NCBI RefSeq assembly: GCF_002902985.1
Contig: NZ_CP026167.1
Location: 186,001 to 250,000, forward strand
Length of the DNA stretch: 64,000 bases
Origin: Leclercia sp. LSNIH1
GTDB lineage: Bacteria; Pseudomonadota; Gammaproteobacteria; Enterobacterales; Enterobacteriaceae
Direction: 5' to 3'
Made by a program: the position numbers and the translations under genes. This document shows, piece by piece, positions 21,657 to 29,339 of the stretch (position 1 is its first letter; the number at the start of each line of letters is the position of its first letter). The notes under the pieces are model-generated. The model did not search any database. It was given only the letters and a program-made list of their open reading frames with translations, and had not been told where the DNA came from.

Positions 21657-21686
21657 AAGCCACCTTTAGAGGGTGGCTTTTTTATT
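21657..21686 (+). terminator. Terminator downstream of ileX
   Basis: Stem aagccacc/ggtggctt (21657-21664, 21672-21679), 7-nt loop, then T-run. It lies inside the prophage, so it is phage-supplied and would end ileX transcripts. Confidence 0.8.
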
Positions 21687-21811
21687 TCTACTTTTCGAGT
21701 GGCGATGAAATGGCGATGGATTTTTAGTGCAACGCTTTTATTCCCGGCTTTGTCGCACTTCTCTATTTGATAAAATTAGTCTTCACTTCAACTCTAAATG
21801 AGGGATCGTTG

Positions 21812-22177
21812 ATGAAAAAGATTCTCGGGTTAGCTTTCCTTTTAACCTCTACTTCTGCGCTTGCTGGCTTCATTCACCCGCTTGACTTCAATGGCTCAGA
21901 TACTCAAAAACAGGAAGTCATTAGTTATATCAAAGATCGCGTTAAGGCTGATTATTGCGACGGCAAGATAGATATGTGCCAGCCCACCACCTTGCGCATG
22001 ATGGAAAATGAGAACCTTGAGGCTTTTAAAAAATTAACTAAGGTGAGTGACCGAAAGGTATTAGATAGAGTTATCAAGGATTATTGTAAACGCGGGCTGG
22101 ATATGTGTACTTACAGCACAATTGCGATGATGTATGAAGAAAATGCGAAGGCTGATAAACAAGAACTCAGCTGGTAA
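21812..22177 (+). CDS. Secreted small protein of unknown function (prophage cargo)
   Basis: 121 aa with a clear Sec signal peptide (MKKILGLAFLLTSTSALA|GF). The mature ~100 residues contain four Cys arranged as two related segments: YCDGKIDMCQPTTLRMM and YCKRGLDMCTYSTIAMM. Both read Y-C-(6)-M-C-x3-T/S-x-MM, an internal duplication likely giving two disulfides in the periplasm. An AGGG RBS precedes ATG 21812; an upstream in-frame ATG at 21767 is rejected. It sits alone between attL and ogr, opposite to the late genes, with lower GC: the position of a lysogenic-conversion gene. I do not recognise its family. Confidence 0.8.
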   Translation: MKKILGLAFLLTSTSALAGFIHPLDFNGSDTQKQEVISYIKDRVKADYCDGKIDMCQPTTLRMMENENLEAFKKLTKVSDRKVLDRVIKDYCKRGLDMCTYSTIAMMYEENAKADKQELSW

Positions 22178-22188
22178 CGTTGATACGC

Positions 22189-22219
22189 TCGGCCTGCAAA
22201 CAAATGCCACTTGCAGGCC
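22189..22219. terminator. Hairpin between convergent cargo gene and ogr
   Basis: 10-bp stem cggcctgcaa/ttgcaggccg with an 11-nt loop; no T-run on either side, so terminator function is only suggested by its position between two convergent stops. Confidence 0.45.
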
Positions 22220-22235
22220 GCCTTCTGGGTCGCCA

Positions 22236-22454
22236 CTAAAGCCAGAGGTTCTGCTGCCCACCTCGTACAGGATGAGGAGGCGCAAAATCTACTTTGCCTG
22301 GCGTCACTATAAATCGCTGCACTGACTCCATCGTAACAAACGTGCAACTACAGTTGATATTGGTGCACTGGTGGTAACGTTCTTTAGTATTTTCAGTCAG
22401 ATAACGGCTAGTTCGCGCATGTGCTGCGTGCTGACATTGCGGACAATGAAACAT
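22236..22454 (-). CDS. ogr: Late transcription activator Ogr/Delta family
   Basis: 72-aa zinc-finger protein, the P2 Ogr length, starting MFHCPQCQHAAHARTSRYL. Four Cys ligands: C4-x2-C7 and C-x4-C in QCTNINCSCTF. It activates late promoters by contacting RNA polymerase alpha at sites of TGT-N12-ACA type; candidate sites are annotated at 29155 and 40129. The start at 22454 excludes twelve upstream in-frame residues. Last gene of the D operon side. Confidence 0.95.
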   Translation of the reverse strand: MFHCPQCQHAAHARTSRYLTENTKERYHQCTNINCSCTFVTMESVQRFIVTPGKVDFAPPHPVRGGQQNLWL

Positions 22455-22519
22455 GTTTACCCCACCATTCCCATTTAGTGAATCAATCATACCGCTTTGT
22501 TCACAAAATGAGAATACTC

Positions 22520-23668
22520 TTACCCCTCATTATCTTCACTTTCATATTCCACATCGGAAAGCTTCACTTCTAACTCCAGGCCCGTCGTATAACCGTTATT
22601 GCTAAGCAGGTGCGTTACCTTTGTAATCGTCCAGGCCTGATCGTCAATCACTCGCTTGAAACCGCTGACTTTAACCGGCGTTTCTGGACAGAGGTCAGCG
22701 CGACCACGCGCCAGGCTGATAGAAAATTCAGCAACACCCCGCTGAAGCTTGTCCCATTTAGCCTGCGCCGCCCGCATCGCCTGGGCCTTTGTTGCAAATA
22801 TTGTCGTGAGGGCAAAAACATTGTCAGCCTCACCGGCCATGTACTCGCCCTCTCTTGCTTCAGGCACTTTTACAGGCTTTGCTTTCGGATGCTGTGCCGC
22901 CCCTGCTTTGGCTGGCTTCTCTTTACGCTTTAGCTTTACGCTTTGCTTCTGCGGCTTTGGGTCTTTGGTGTGCAGCCATTTCGCCGTAACGCCGGTATAT
23001 GCCCCCCGATCAGCAATTGAGAAGTGGTGCCGGTCTCCGTCACTGCGGACAATAGTCACCTGCGGGATAGGTTTTCCGCTAACCGTCACGCCGCGCCCCG
23101 CTTTAAGAAATAGCAGCTTCCCCATTTTTACCGATACCTCGCCGCCGTTCCTCTCAGCAAGGCGGGTCAGGAATTTCACGTCTGATTCCTGGGCCTGATC
23201 GATATGCGTGATTTTAATCCCGTCCAGCTCCGGCGCGACACCTGCTTCCAGCTTGTTGCGAGCGGCTATAGCTCTCACTATTCCGCCGAGTGTGGTGTTG
23301 TGCCAGGACTCTTCACGCCGGGAATTTAATGTTCCACGAAAATCGGCGCTGCGGGCGCGCACGGTGACCACATCCGGCGCTCCCCTGTGCTCGACCTCAT
23401 CAACGGTGAAGGAGCCTTTACCGATTAATGCCTCTCTTTTCCAGCCGATGAACAGAGTCAGCTCCGCCCCTCGCGTTGGTAACACTACCCGGCCGTCGGC
23501 ATCGTTCAGCTCGATATCGAGCTGGTCAGCCTCAAATCCGCGGTTATCAGTTAGCGTCAGGCTCATCAGCCTGTCGCTGATGTTGCCGGTTATGTCCCGG
23601 CTGTCAATTTTCAGCACGTAAGCGGGAGTACACACCCCGCCCGCGCTGCCAGTCAGCGCATTAAGCAT
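22520..23668 (-). CDS. D: Baseplate hub / late control protein gpD
   Basis: 382 aa. P2 gpD is the tail-tube-like hub protein that links tube and spike, homologous to phage T4 gp27 and the VgrG N-terminus. Visible: SAGGVCTPAYVLKIDSRDITG, a tandem beta-barrel region, then a Lys/Pro-rich linker (about 245-275) before the C-terminal barrel. Start overlaps the gpU stop by 8 nt. Confidence 0.93.
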   Translation of the reverse strand: MLNALTGSAGGVCTPAYVLKIDSRDITGNISDRLMSLTLTDNRGFEADQLDIELNDADGRVVLPTRGAELTLFIGWKREALIGKGSFTVDEVEHRGAPDVVTVRARSADFRGTLNSRREESWHNTTLGGIVRAIAARNKLEAGVAPELDGIKITHIDQAQESDVKFLTRLAERNGGEVSVKMGKLLFLKAGRGVTVSGKPIPQVTIVRSDGDRHHFSIADRGAYTGVTAKWLHTKDPKPQKQSVKLKRKEKPAKAGAAQHPKAKPVKVPEAREGEYMAGEADNVFALTTIFATKAQAMRAAQAKWDKLQRGVAEFSISLARGRADLCPETPVKVSGFKRVIDDQAWTITKVTHLLSNNGYTTGLELEVKLSDVEYESEDNEG

Positions 23669-24149
23669 TAAGCAGCCCCGTCACAGTGGTGGAAACGTTC
23701 GACACCATATCCCCCGCTTTACCGACAAGCGTTTCGGCCTGCCGACCGATATCGCCATAAAGTGCAGCAAGTGATTCATCGACGCGGGTAAGGGTCATCG
23801 TAAAGTCGATTTTTCTCGGGGTGCCGTCACTAAAAAACACGCTGCCGGTTTCACTGACGTTATTGATAACGTACATACCGTAAATCGTGCCGCCGCCATC
23901 CAGCAAAGACCATGCGCGGCCTTCCTCGGCCATCAGGCGCACAGTAGTCATGGTCACCTTCCCGCCCGTCAGCTCTGGGTAAAGCACACCTGCAAGGGTG
24001 ATCTTTTCCTCTCCAGGGCCGAGATACTGAAATGCGTCACGCTTGCCTACACGCGAGTTTGACGGCCAGCGGTATTCCGCATCACGCTGAAGTGTCTGAT
24101 AGGGCAACGTCTGTCGCATAAAGACAAACATGCCAAGCGCTAACATCAT
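23661..24149 (-). CDS. U: Tail terminator-like protein gpU
   Basis: 162 aa, begins MMLALGMFVFMRQTLPYQ, nearly as in P2. It caps the tail tube or joins it at the proximal end. Part of the F-operon late transcript FI-FII-E/E'-T-U-D. Confidence 0.93.
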   Translation of the reverse strand: MMLALGMFVFMRQTLPYQTLQRDAEYRWPSNSRVGKRDAFQYLGPGEEKITLAGVLYPELTGGKVTMTTVRLMAEEGRAWSLLDGGGTIYGMYVINNVSETGSVFFSDGTPRKIDFTMTLTRVDESLAALYGDIGRQAETLVGKAGDMVSNVSTTVTGLLNA

Positions 24150-24164
24150 TGTGGTAACTCCTTA

Positions 24165-26879
24165 TCAGTCATAAGCCATGCTGGATCGGGCGCGGGCGCG
24201 CTTGTCACGCTCGAATTTTTCTAGCGCGTCCTGCACCTGCTGTTCAAGCTGGCCGCCAGGTGCGGCCCCTCCCGGTAGGGTGATGTGGTAATCGCTTTTA
24301 CTCTGATCGATATACGTCCGCCCTGTCGGCGCATTCACCGGTCGATAAGCCTGATATCCACCCGCCTGGTTTGCCGGGGTGTACCCTGCCGCCTGGCTGA
24401 CAGGTGACTTATGGCCCGCCCCGGCCTCCGGAAGTGCCTGATTTTGAGAGGCCGCTTTTGTTGACAGCGGCACGTCACTTCCAGCCCTGACTACGGCGGG
24501 CGGTGGCACGATAACCGGCGGCGCTACTTTTACGGGTTGCATAGTAATATTTGGCTGCGGCATAACTACGGGTTGCGGTACGGCGGCAGACTGCAACACA
24601 GAAGCGGGCTGTGGTGGCATACCTGCGGCACTGACTCCCAGCACTAAACCGCCGTTAGCCGCCGCGCTGGCACGCGCAGCCGTCTGATCCAGCTTGCTCG
24701 ACTCCTTATTAATTATTCCGAGCTTTTCAAGCACCCAGTCAATCCCGCTGCGTAGCTTATTGAATGCCACAAGCGGCATCAGCAGTGCATCCGCCAACGT
24801 TTTACCAAAATTCACTCCTGCATCACGGCAGCTATTTAGCGTGCTTTGTGTTGCCTGCACCGGCGCGATGAGTCCGGCAAACCACTGCGCGGCAGCTTTA
24901 AGTTTCTCACCGAGCCAATCGAACATGGGCTTAACCGGCATAAAAAGCTCACCAACCGGCGCGAATGCCGCCCGCAGCCCTTCGACCACGCCACCGAAGA
25001 AGGCGCTTATCGGTTCCCAATATTTGCGAATTAACAGAGCACCGGCGACGATAGCCGCAACCACAGCTACAACCGGCCAGGCAATGGCCCCAATAGCGGT
25101 CGCTATAGTTGTACCGGCGACACTGAAGCCTGTAGCCAGCAAGCCAGCCCCCGCAATCAGCGCATTAATGCCTGCCATTACCGGCCACAGTACCAGACCA
25201 ATACCACCCAGCACGGCAATCAGGCCGGTGACCGCCCCCGCCACTAATACAATTTTTGATACCAGCTCCGGGTTAGCCGTTACCCATGCGTTCATTTTTC
25301 CCAGCCATTGCGTAGCCGTCGCCGTAAGTTTACGCAGACGGTCATCCATGCCGCTGAATACATTCAGGCGCAGGCCGGACAACGCACCCTGTAGCCGCTC
25401 CATGTCCCCTGACAGATTATCGCGTAGGGTTTTACCCATATTGTCAGCCGCGCCGCTGACGTCTCCGAGCTGGTTTTTTGCGCCAGCCAGGGCCGCGAGG
25501 AACTTCGGGATCTGATCGACAGACAGGTCTTCAACTGGCGTACCAAACAGAGCTATCGCCGCGTTTGCCCGCTCTGCCGGATTTTTAATGGACAGCAGGC
25601 CACGTGCGGTTTTCTGCATTGCCGCGCGCGCCTTTTCACCCCCTCTGGCAATATCCGCCGACATTTTTTCCGCATTCAGGCCAATCTGCGTATATGCCGC
25701 GACGCTGTTTTTCGACATATCAGAGCCACGGATAGAAAACTCCTTTATGGCATCGCCGGTTTTATCGAGCGCGAATTTCCCCTGCTTCGACATCTCAACA
25801 AGCAGTGACATTGCCTCCGCCCCGGTAAAGCCCATATTACGAAAATGGGTCGAATATTCGTGCAGGATCTCTGGCATCTCGCCCCGCATTTGTGAGGACA
25901 CGCGCTGCATCCCGGATACGATCAGATCCAGCGCCTCGTCACTGTTTGCAGCGAGACCGTTCTTAATCATGATGCCCGCAATCTGGATGCTTTCTGCGGC
26001 TTCGCTGCCGAAGGCCGTCTGCATATCCAGCGCCTTGCGGGTAATGCGGGTTAGTTCAGCCTCGCCAACATCCCCCATCGTCCCCAGGGTGCTGCGAACC
26101 GCCGATACGGCCTCGGTGATATTCTCGATATCGCTGCTGACACCGGAGCTGCTAATTTCCTGAATGACGCGTACATATTGCTCCCCGCTGGCGGCGTCTT
26201 CACCCTGACGCGCCGCGATCAGCGCGCCGCTGTGCTGCGTCTGCACTTCCGGCGCAATCATACGGCTTCCCGCAAACAGCCCCGCAGTGCCCAGCCCCAG
26301 CGCCGCCGCGCTGGCGTTTCGCGCACCGGCAACCATTTCCCGGCCCCGCTCATAACGTTCTCTGACTGCATTAAGTCGGGCCTGTTGCTGGCTGACACGC
26401 GCCAGTTCAGCACGCTGGCGCTCCATGGCGGCGGTAGTCTGCGTGATGTTTCCGCGCAGCTGTCGCTCGGCAGCAGACAAATTGCGGGTATCTATACCGG
26501 CCTGTTGCAACCCGGAGCGCTGGCGCTGCACAGACAGGCGCAGTCCATCATATTTAGTCTGTAGCTCAGCAGCGCTTCGCCTGGCGTTATCCAGCGCTTT
26601 GACCTGCGCATTAGTGGGGTTAGTGGTGTTTCGCATCTGGAGCGCCAGCTCGGCCGCCTGCTCCTTTGCCTTTTTCAGCGCATTGCCGGTGACGGCAAGC
26701 TGCGCGCTGGCTTTACGAAATCCCTCAATCTGCCTGGCGCGCTCGTTCAACCCCTTTAATTCGTTCTGCGATCCGCGTATTTCTCCGGAGAGGGTGCGGC
26801 TTGCCTCCTGCACCGCCTTAAAGGGCCGCGACGCCTGGTCAACCGCCTTGAGCAATACCTGTAACTTAACGTCACTCAT
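24165..26879 (-). CDS. T: Tail tape-measure protein gpT
   Basis: 904 aa. Its length sets tail length. N-terminal coiled coil (MSDVKLQVLLKAVDQASRPF through ~190, Gln/Arg-rich), a TP901-like domain in the middle, hydrophobic segments around 545-640 (VAGAVTGLIAVLGGIGLVLWP and following), and a Pro-rich region (~735-830). Start overlaps the E' stop by 8 nt (ATGAGTGA), coupling it to the frameshift product. Confidence 0.93.
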   Translation of the reverse strand: MSDVKLQVLLKAVDQASRPFKAVQEASRTLSGEIRGSQNELKGLNERARQIEGFRKASAQLAVTGNALKKAKEQAAELALQMRNTTNPTNAQVKALDNARRSAAELQTKYDGLRLSVQRQRSGLQQAGIDTRNLSAAERQLRGNITQTTAAMERQRAELARVSQQQARLNAVRERYERGREMVAGARNASAAALGLGTAGLFAGSRMIAPEVQTQHSGALIAARQGEDAASGEQYVRVIQEISSSGVSSDIENITEAVSAVRSTLGTMGDVGEAELTRITRKALDMQTAFGSEAAESIQIAGIMIKNGLAANSDEALDLIVSGMQRVSSQMRGEMPEILHEYSTHFRNMGFTGAEAMSLLVEMSKQGKFALDKTGDAIKEFSIRGSDMSKNSVAAYTQIGLNAEKMSADIARGGEKARAAMQKTARGLLSIKNPAERANAAIALFGTPVEDLSVDQIPKFLAALAGAKNQLGDVSGAADNMGKTLRDNLSGDMERLQGALSGLRLNVFSGMDDRLRKLTATATQWLGKMNAWVTANPELVSKIVLVAGAVTGLIAVLGGIGLVLWPVMAGINALIAGAGLLATGFSVAGTTIATAIGAIAWPVVAVVAAIVAGALLIRKYWEPISAFFGGVVEGLRAAFAPVGELFMPVKPMFDWLGEKLKAAAQWFAGLIAPVQATQSTLNSCRDAGVNFGKTLADALLMPLVAFNKLRSGIDWVLEKLGIINKESSKLDQTAARASAAANGGLVLGVSAAGMPPQPASVLQSAAVPQPVVMPQPNITMQPVKVAPPVIVPPPAVVRAGSDVPLSTKAASQNQALPEAGAGHKSPVSQAAGYTPANQAGGYQAYRPVNAPTGRTYIDQSKSDYHITLPGGAAPGGQLEQQVQDALEKFERDKRARARSSMAYD

Positions 26880-27299
26880 TCGTGTTTCCGCTTCGCTGGA
26901 GCGCCTTCTCGCGCCATGTGAAAAGCTCGGTCAGGCTCAGGGGATATAGCTCTGATGGCGGCCAGTGGAAAATCACTGCGATATCCGCCATCAGATCGTC
27001 AACCGATAATTTTTTCGGGAAATCTACTGCACCGAACTCGGCGACAAAAAACCAACCACTTTCCCGGCCAGTGCCACAAAATCTGGCAATTCCAGCGTGG
27101 CGATTTCCTGCTCGGTCAGGTTCGGGGCCGTCATGCGCGGCAGCACCTTAATCAGGGCGTCAACCTCAGAGCTTGCCACCGCAGCCAGCCCGACACCGCG
27201 CAGCGTGCCAGCCGTCGGCTTAATCAGGGTGACTTCGGTAATTTCCTGCTCGCCACGCTTGATGGGTTTTTCCAGGGTAACAACGTTTTCTTTGCTCAT
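26872..27299 (-). CDS. E': Tail assembly chaperone gpE+E' (programmed -1 frameshift product)
   Basis: Ribosomes slipping -1 on TTTTTTG at 27051-27045 leave the gpE frame and continue FFVAEFGAVDFPKKLSVDD... to ...QRSGNTNE, with the stop at 26872. The extension (about 57 residues) strongly resembles P2 E'. E and E+E' are chaperones that bind the tape measure during tail assembly; the ratio is set by slippage. This entry includes the shared N-terminal part with gpE and cannot be read as one open frame. Confidence 0.88.
27024..27299 (-). CDS. E: Tail assembly chaperone gpE
   Basis: 91 aa, MSKENVVTLEKPIKRG...; the zero-frame product that stops at TAG shortly after the slippery site. Lys/Glu-rich N-terminus and hydrophobic middle. 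61 nt downstream of FII. Confidence 0.92.
   Translation of the reverse strand: MSKENVVTLEKPIKRGEQEITEVTLIKPTAGTLRGVGLAAVASSEVDALIKVLPRMTAPNLTEQEIATLELPDFVALAGKVVGFLSPSSVQ
27045..27051 (-). other. -1 ribosomal frameshift site TTTTTTG (E/E')
   Basis: T6G heptamer with zero-frame codons GGT-TTT-TTG. It is the same type of slippery site known for P2 E/E'. The extended frame stays open for about 57 codons and overlaps the T start. Confidence 0.88.
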
Positions 27300-27359
27300 G
27301 ATTTTCTCGCTTATTAATTTAAAAGAGGGTTACCGGCCAGGCTTGCTGGCCGGGATAAA

Positions 27360-27878
27360 TTACAGGCCGACGTTGCGGCGGTGCTGCTCCAGCTTATCCT
27401 CGCCGTTTACCTTTTCGACCATGTTGATGGTGTCGATCTCAACCAGCTCTTTTCCGTCCATCGTCAGGCGGAAATAGGTGCAGACAACCGGCAATTTTGA
27501 TTCCGTGTCTTCACCCTGTTTGGCCTCGCCGGTGTCGATCTCCTTCTGACGCCCGCGCATGACCACTTCAACGGCCACCGTTTCGCCGGAGTCGTCACGC
27601 TGGTAAGAGCCAGCGAAACGGATCGGCACGGCGTCAATGCCGGTTGCAGCATACAGGTTCCAGATAACATCATCCGGGAAGCCGCCGAGCGACCACTCCA
27701 TTGACAGCGCATCATCATCCAGACCGAGATCAACCGGCGCGACGCCGTTCATCCCTGCCCCGCGATAGTTCTCTAATTTGCGGGTTAACTTTGGCAGCGT
27801 GACTGATTTTGCGACCCCCTGATAGCTGTAGCCATCAAGGAACACGTTCATAAACTTAAGCTTGCGCGGCATTGCCAT
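27360..27878 (-). CDS. FII: Major tail tube protein gpFII
   Basis: 172 aa, the P2 length, MAMPRKLKFMNVFLDGYSYQG. It polymerises into the inner tube through which DNA passes. Follows the sheath gene by 14 bp. Confidence 0.95.
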   Translation of the reverse strand: MAMPRKLKFMNVFLDGYSYQGVAKSVTLPKLTRKLENYRGAGMNGVAPVDLGLDDDALSMEWSLGGFPDDVIWNLYAATGIDAVPIRFAGSYQRDDSGETVAVEVVMRGRQKEIDTGEAKQGEDTESKLPVVCTYFRLTMDGKELVEIDTINMVEKVNGEDKLEQHRRNVGL

Positions 27879-27892
27879 TTATCGGGCGCTCC

Positions 27893-29083
27893 TTAATTGC
27901 TGTTGACCGAGGAAACCAGATCCGCCAGATATTTGTCGGTAATACGCTGGCGCAGCGTCAGGTTTTCCAGTGGAGGAACCGGGGTGTAGTCATAGTCAAT
28001 GAACAATTTCCCGGCCTTGAGGGTTGCCGCGTCGTTGGACTCTTCGTCAAACCAGCAGGTGCCATCAACGATATAGCCTGCGGTTTTAAGTTCGCGGAAT
28101 TTGGCGTTGATGCCGTCCACAATGTCGCGGATCAGCGTCGGCGTGATCGGCCTGTCCATCGCCCAGGCATGCGCGGTAGCCATCGTGTCGGCGAGCACCT
28201 GCGCCGTGCGGGTGTAGTTTTCAAACAGGAACAACGGATCGTCAGAGCAGGTGCGGTTGCCCCAGAACTTAAAGCCATCGTTTCGGATAAGCGTTGTCAC
28301 GCCCGCCTCGTTGAGCAGGTCGGCATCGGTGCCTGGCTCCTGCAAATCCCAGAACACTGAGGCGCTGATGCCCGTCACGCCGTTAACGGCGACGTTTGAG
28401 AGCGTTTTATGCCATCCAGTCTCCTGGTCAATTTTGGCGCGCAGGCCCAGCGCCCGCGCCGTCGCCCATGCTTTGGCGCTGGCGTTCGCATTAGTGTCCC
28501 ATGCGATAAAGTCGGGCCAAATGACCATCAGCTCGCGCTGCCCGAAATTTTTGCGGTAGTTGATGGCATCAGAAAGGGTTTTACAGTCCCATGCACTGAC
28601 GTAGCCAAACGCGCGCAGCTTCTGGCACACCGACGCGATGGCTGTCGCCACTTCAAGACTGTCCAGCCCCGGCACGCCGATGATGCGTGGCTTAACGCCC
28701 GTCACGGCTTCGGCAGTCAGCAGCGCTTTCAACCCGGTGTATTTGCCTTCTTCGTCAGTGGTGCCGATGATGTTAGAAACCGTCTGCGCGAGCGCGGCTT
28801 CTTCATCTTCGCCGGTGCCTTCTGCAACGCGCACCACGACAATAACGGGCTTGCTCTGGTCAGCAATAGCCTGGAGGGACGCGGCCAGGGTGCCTTTTTT
28901 ACCGGCTTTACCGATAGCGCTTTGCACGCTGGTAATCAGCACCGGCTCATTTAGTGGAAAGGTAGCGGCATCGGCATCGCTGGCCGTGCAGACCATGCCG
29001 ATAACTGCCGTTGATACAGTGGAAATGACGCGTGTTCCGTCGTTGATTTCGACGATCTGCACGCCGTGATGAAAATCACTCAT
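27893..29083 (-). CDS. FI: Tail sheath protein gpFI
   Basis: 396 aa, the P2 length, starting MSDFHHGVQIVEINDG. Contractile sheath subunit; the C-terminal domain (WFDEESNDAATLKAGKLFIDYDYTPVPPLE) is characteristic. The frame is open 11 codons upstream (MTSPLNHGVNR), but the conserved N-terminus begins at 29083. First gene of the F operon, with an Ogr-type site 80 bp upstream. Confidence 0.95.
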   Translation of the reverse strand: MSDFHHGVQIVEINDGTRVISTVSTAVIGMVCTASDADAATFPLNEPVLITSVQSAIGKAGKKGTLAASLQAIADQSKPVIVVVRVAEGTGEDEEAALAQTVSNIIGTTDEEGKYTGLKALLTAEAVTGVKPRIIGVPGLDSLEVATAIASVCQKLRAFGYVSAWDCKTLSDAINYRKNFGQRELMVIWPDFIAWDTNANASAKAWATARALGLRAKIDQETGWHKTLSNVAVNGVTGISASVFWDLQEPGTDADLLNEAGVTTLIRNDGFKFWGNRTCSDDPLFLFENYTRTAQVLADTMATAHAWAMDRPITPTLIRDIVDGINAKFRELKTAGYIVDGTCWFDEESNDAATLKAGKLFIDYDYTPVPPLENLTLRQRITDKYLADLVSSVNSN

Positions 29084-29154
29084 CCGGTTAACTCCGTGGT
29101 TAAGGGGTGAGGTCATTGTCCTGGTGATGCCGGGCTTCGGCTATTTATGAGGGT

Positions 29155-29172
29155 TGGCTGCGGGCTGGTACA
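29155..29172 (-). promoter_or_regulatory. Candidate Ogr activator site of the FI operon
   Basis: On the minus strand TGT-accagcccgcag-CCA, a TGT-N12-[A/C]CA half-dyad like P2 late promoter sites. Its centre is 80 bp from the FI start codon; if it lies at -55, the transcript would start about 25 nt before FI, a sensible leader. Confidence 0.5.
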
Positions 29173-29280
29173 ACAGAACGAGGCGAGGAGTTTTTTTCAC
29201 CGAGCATGGTCATTTTTGACCGTACTGTTGCTGATGGCCAACACGATCATAATTAACCGTGCGCGCCGGTATCGGGGCAG

Positions 29281-29304
29281 AAAAAAGCCCCGCAATGCGG
29301 GGCC
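29281..29304 (-). terminator. Terminator of the tail-fibre transcript
   Basis: Minus-strand stem gccccgc-att-gcggggc followed by T6, 36 bp after the fibre stop. It separates the V-to-fibre operon from the FI operon. Confidence 0.88.
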
Positions 29305-29339
29305 GCTATGCTTCTTGCCTTACATTACTACTGACCAGC

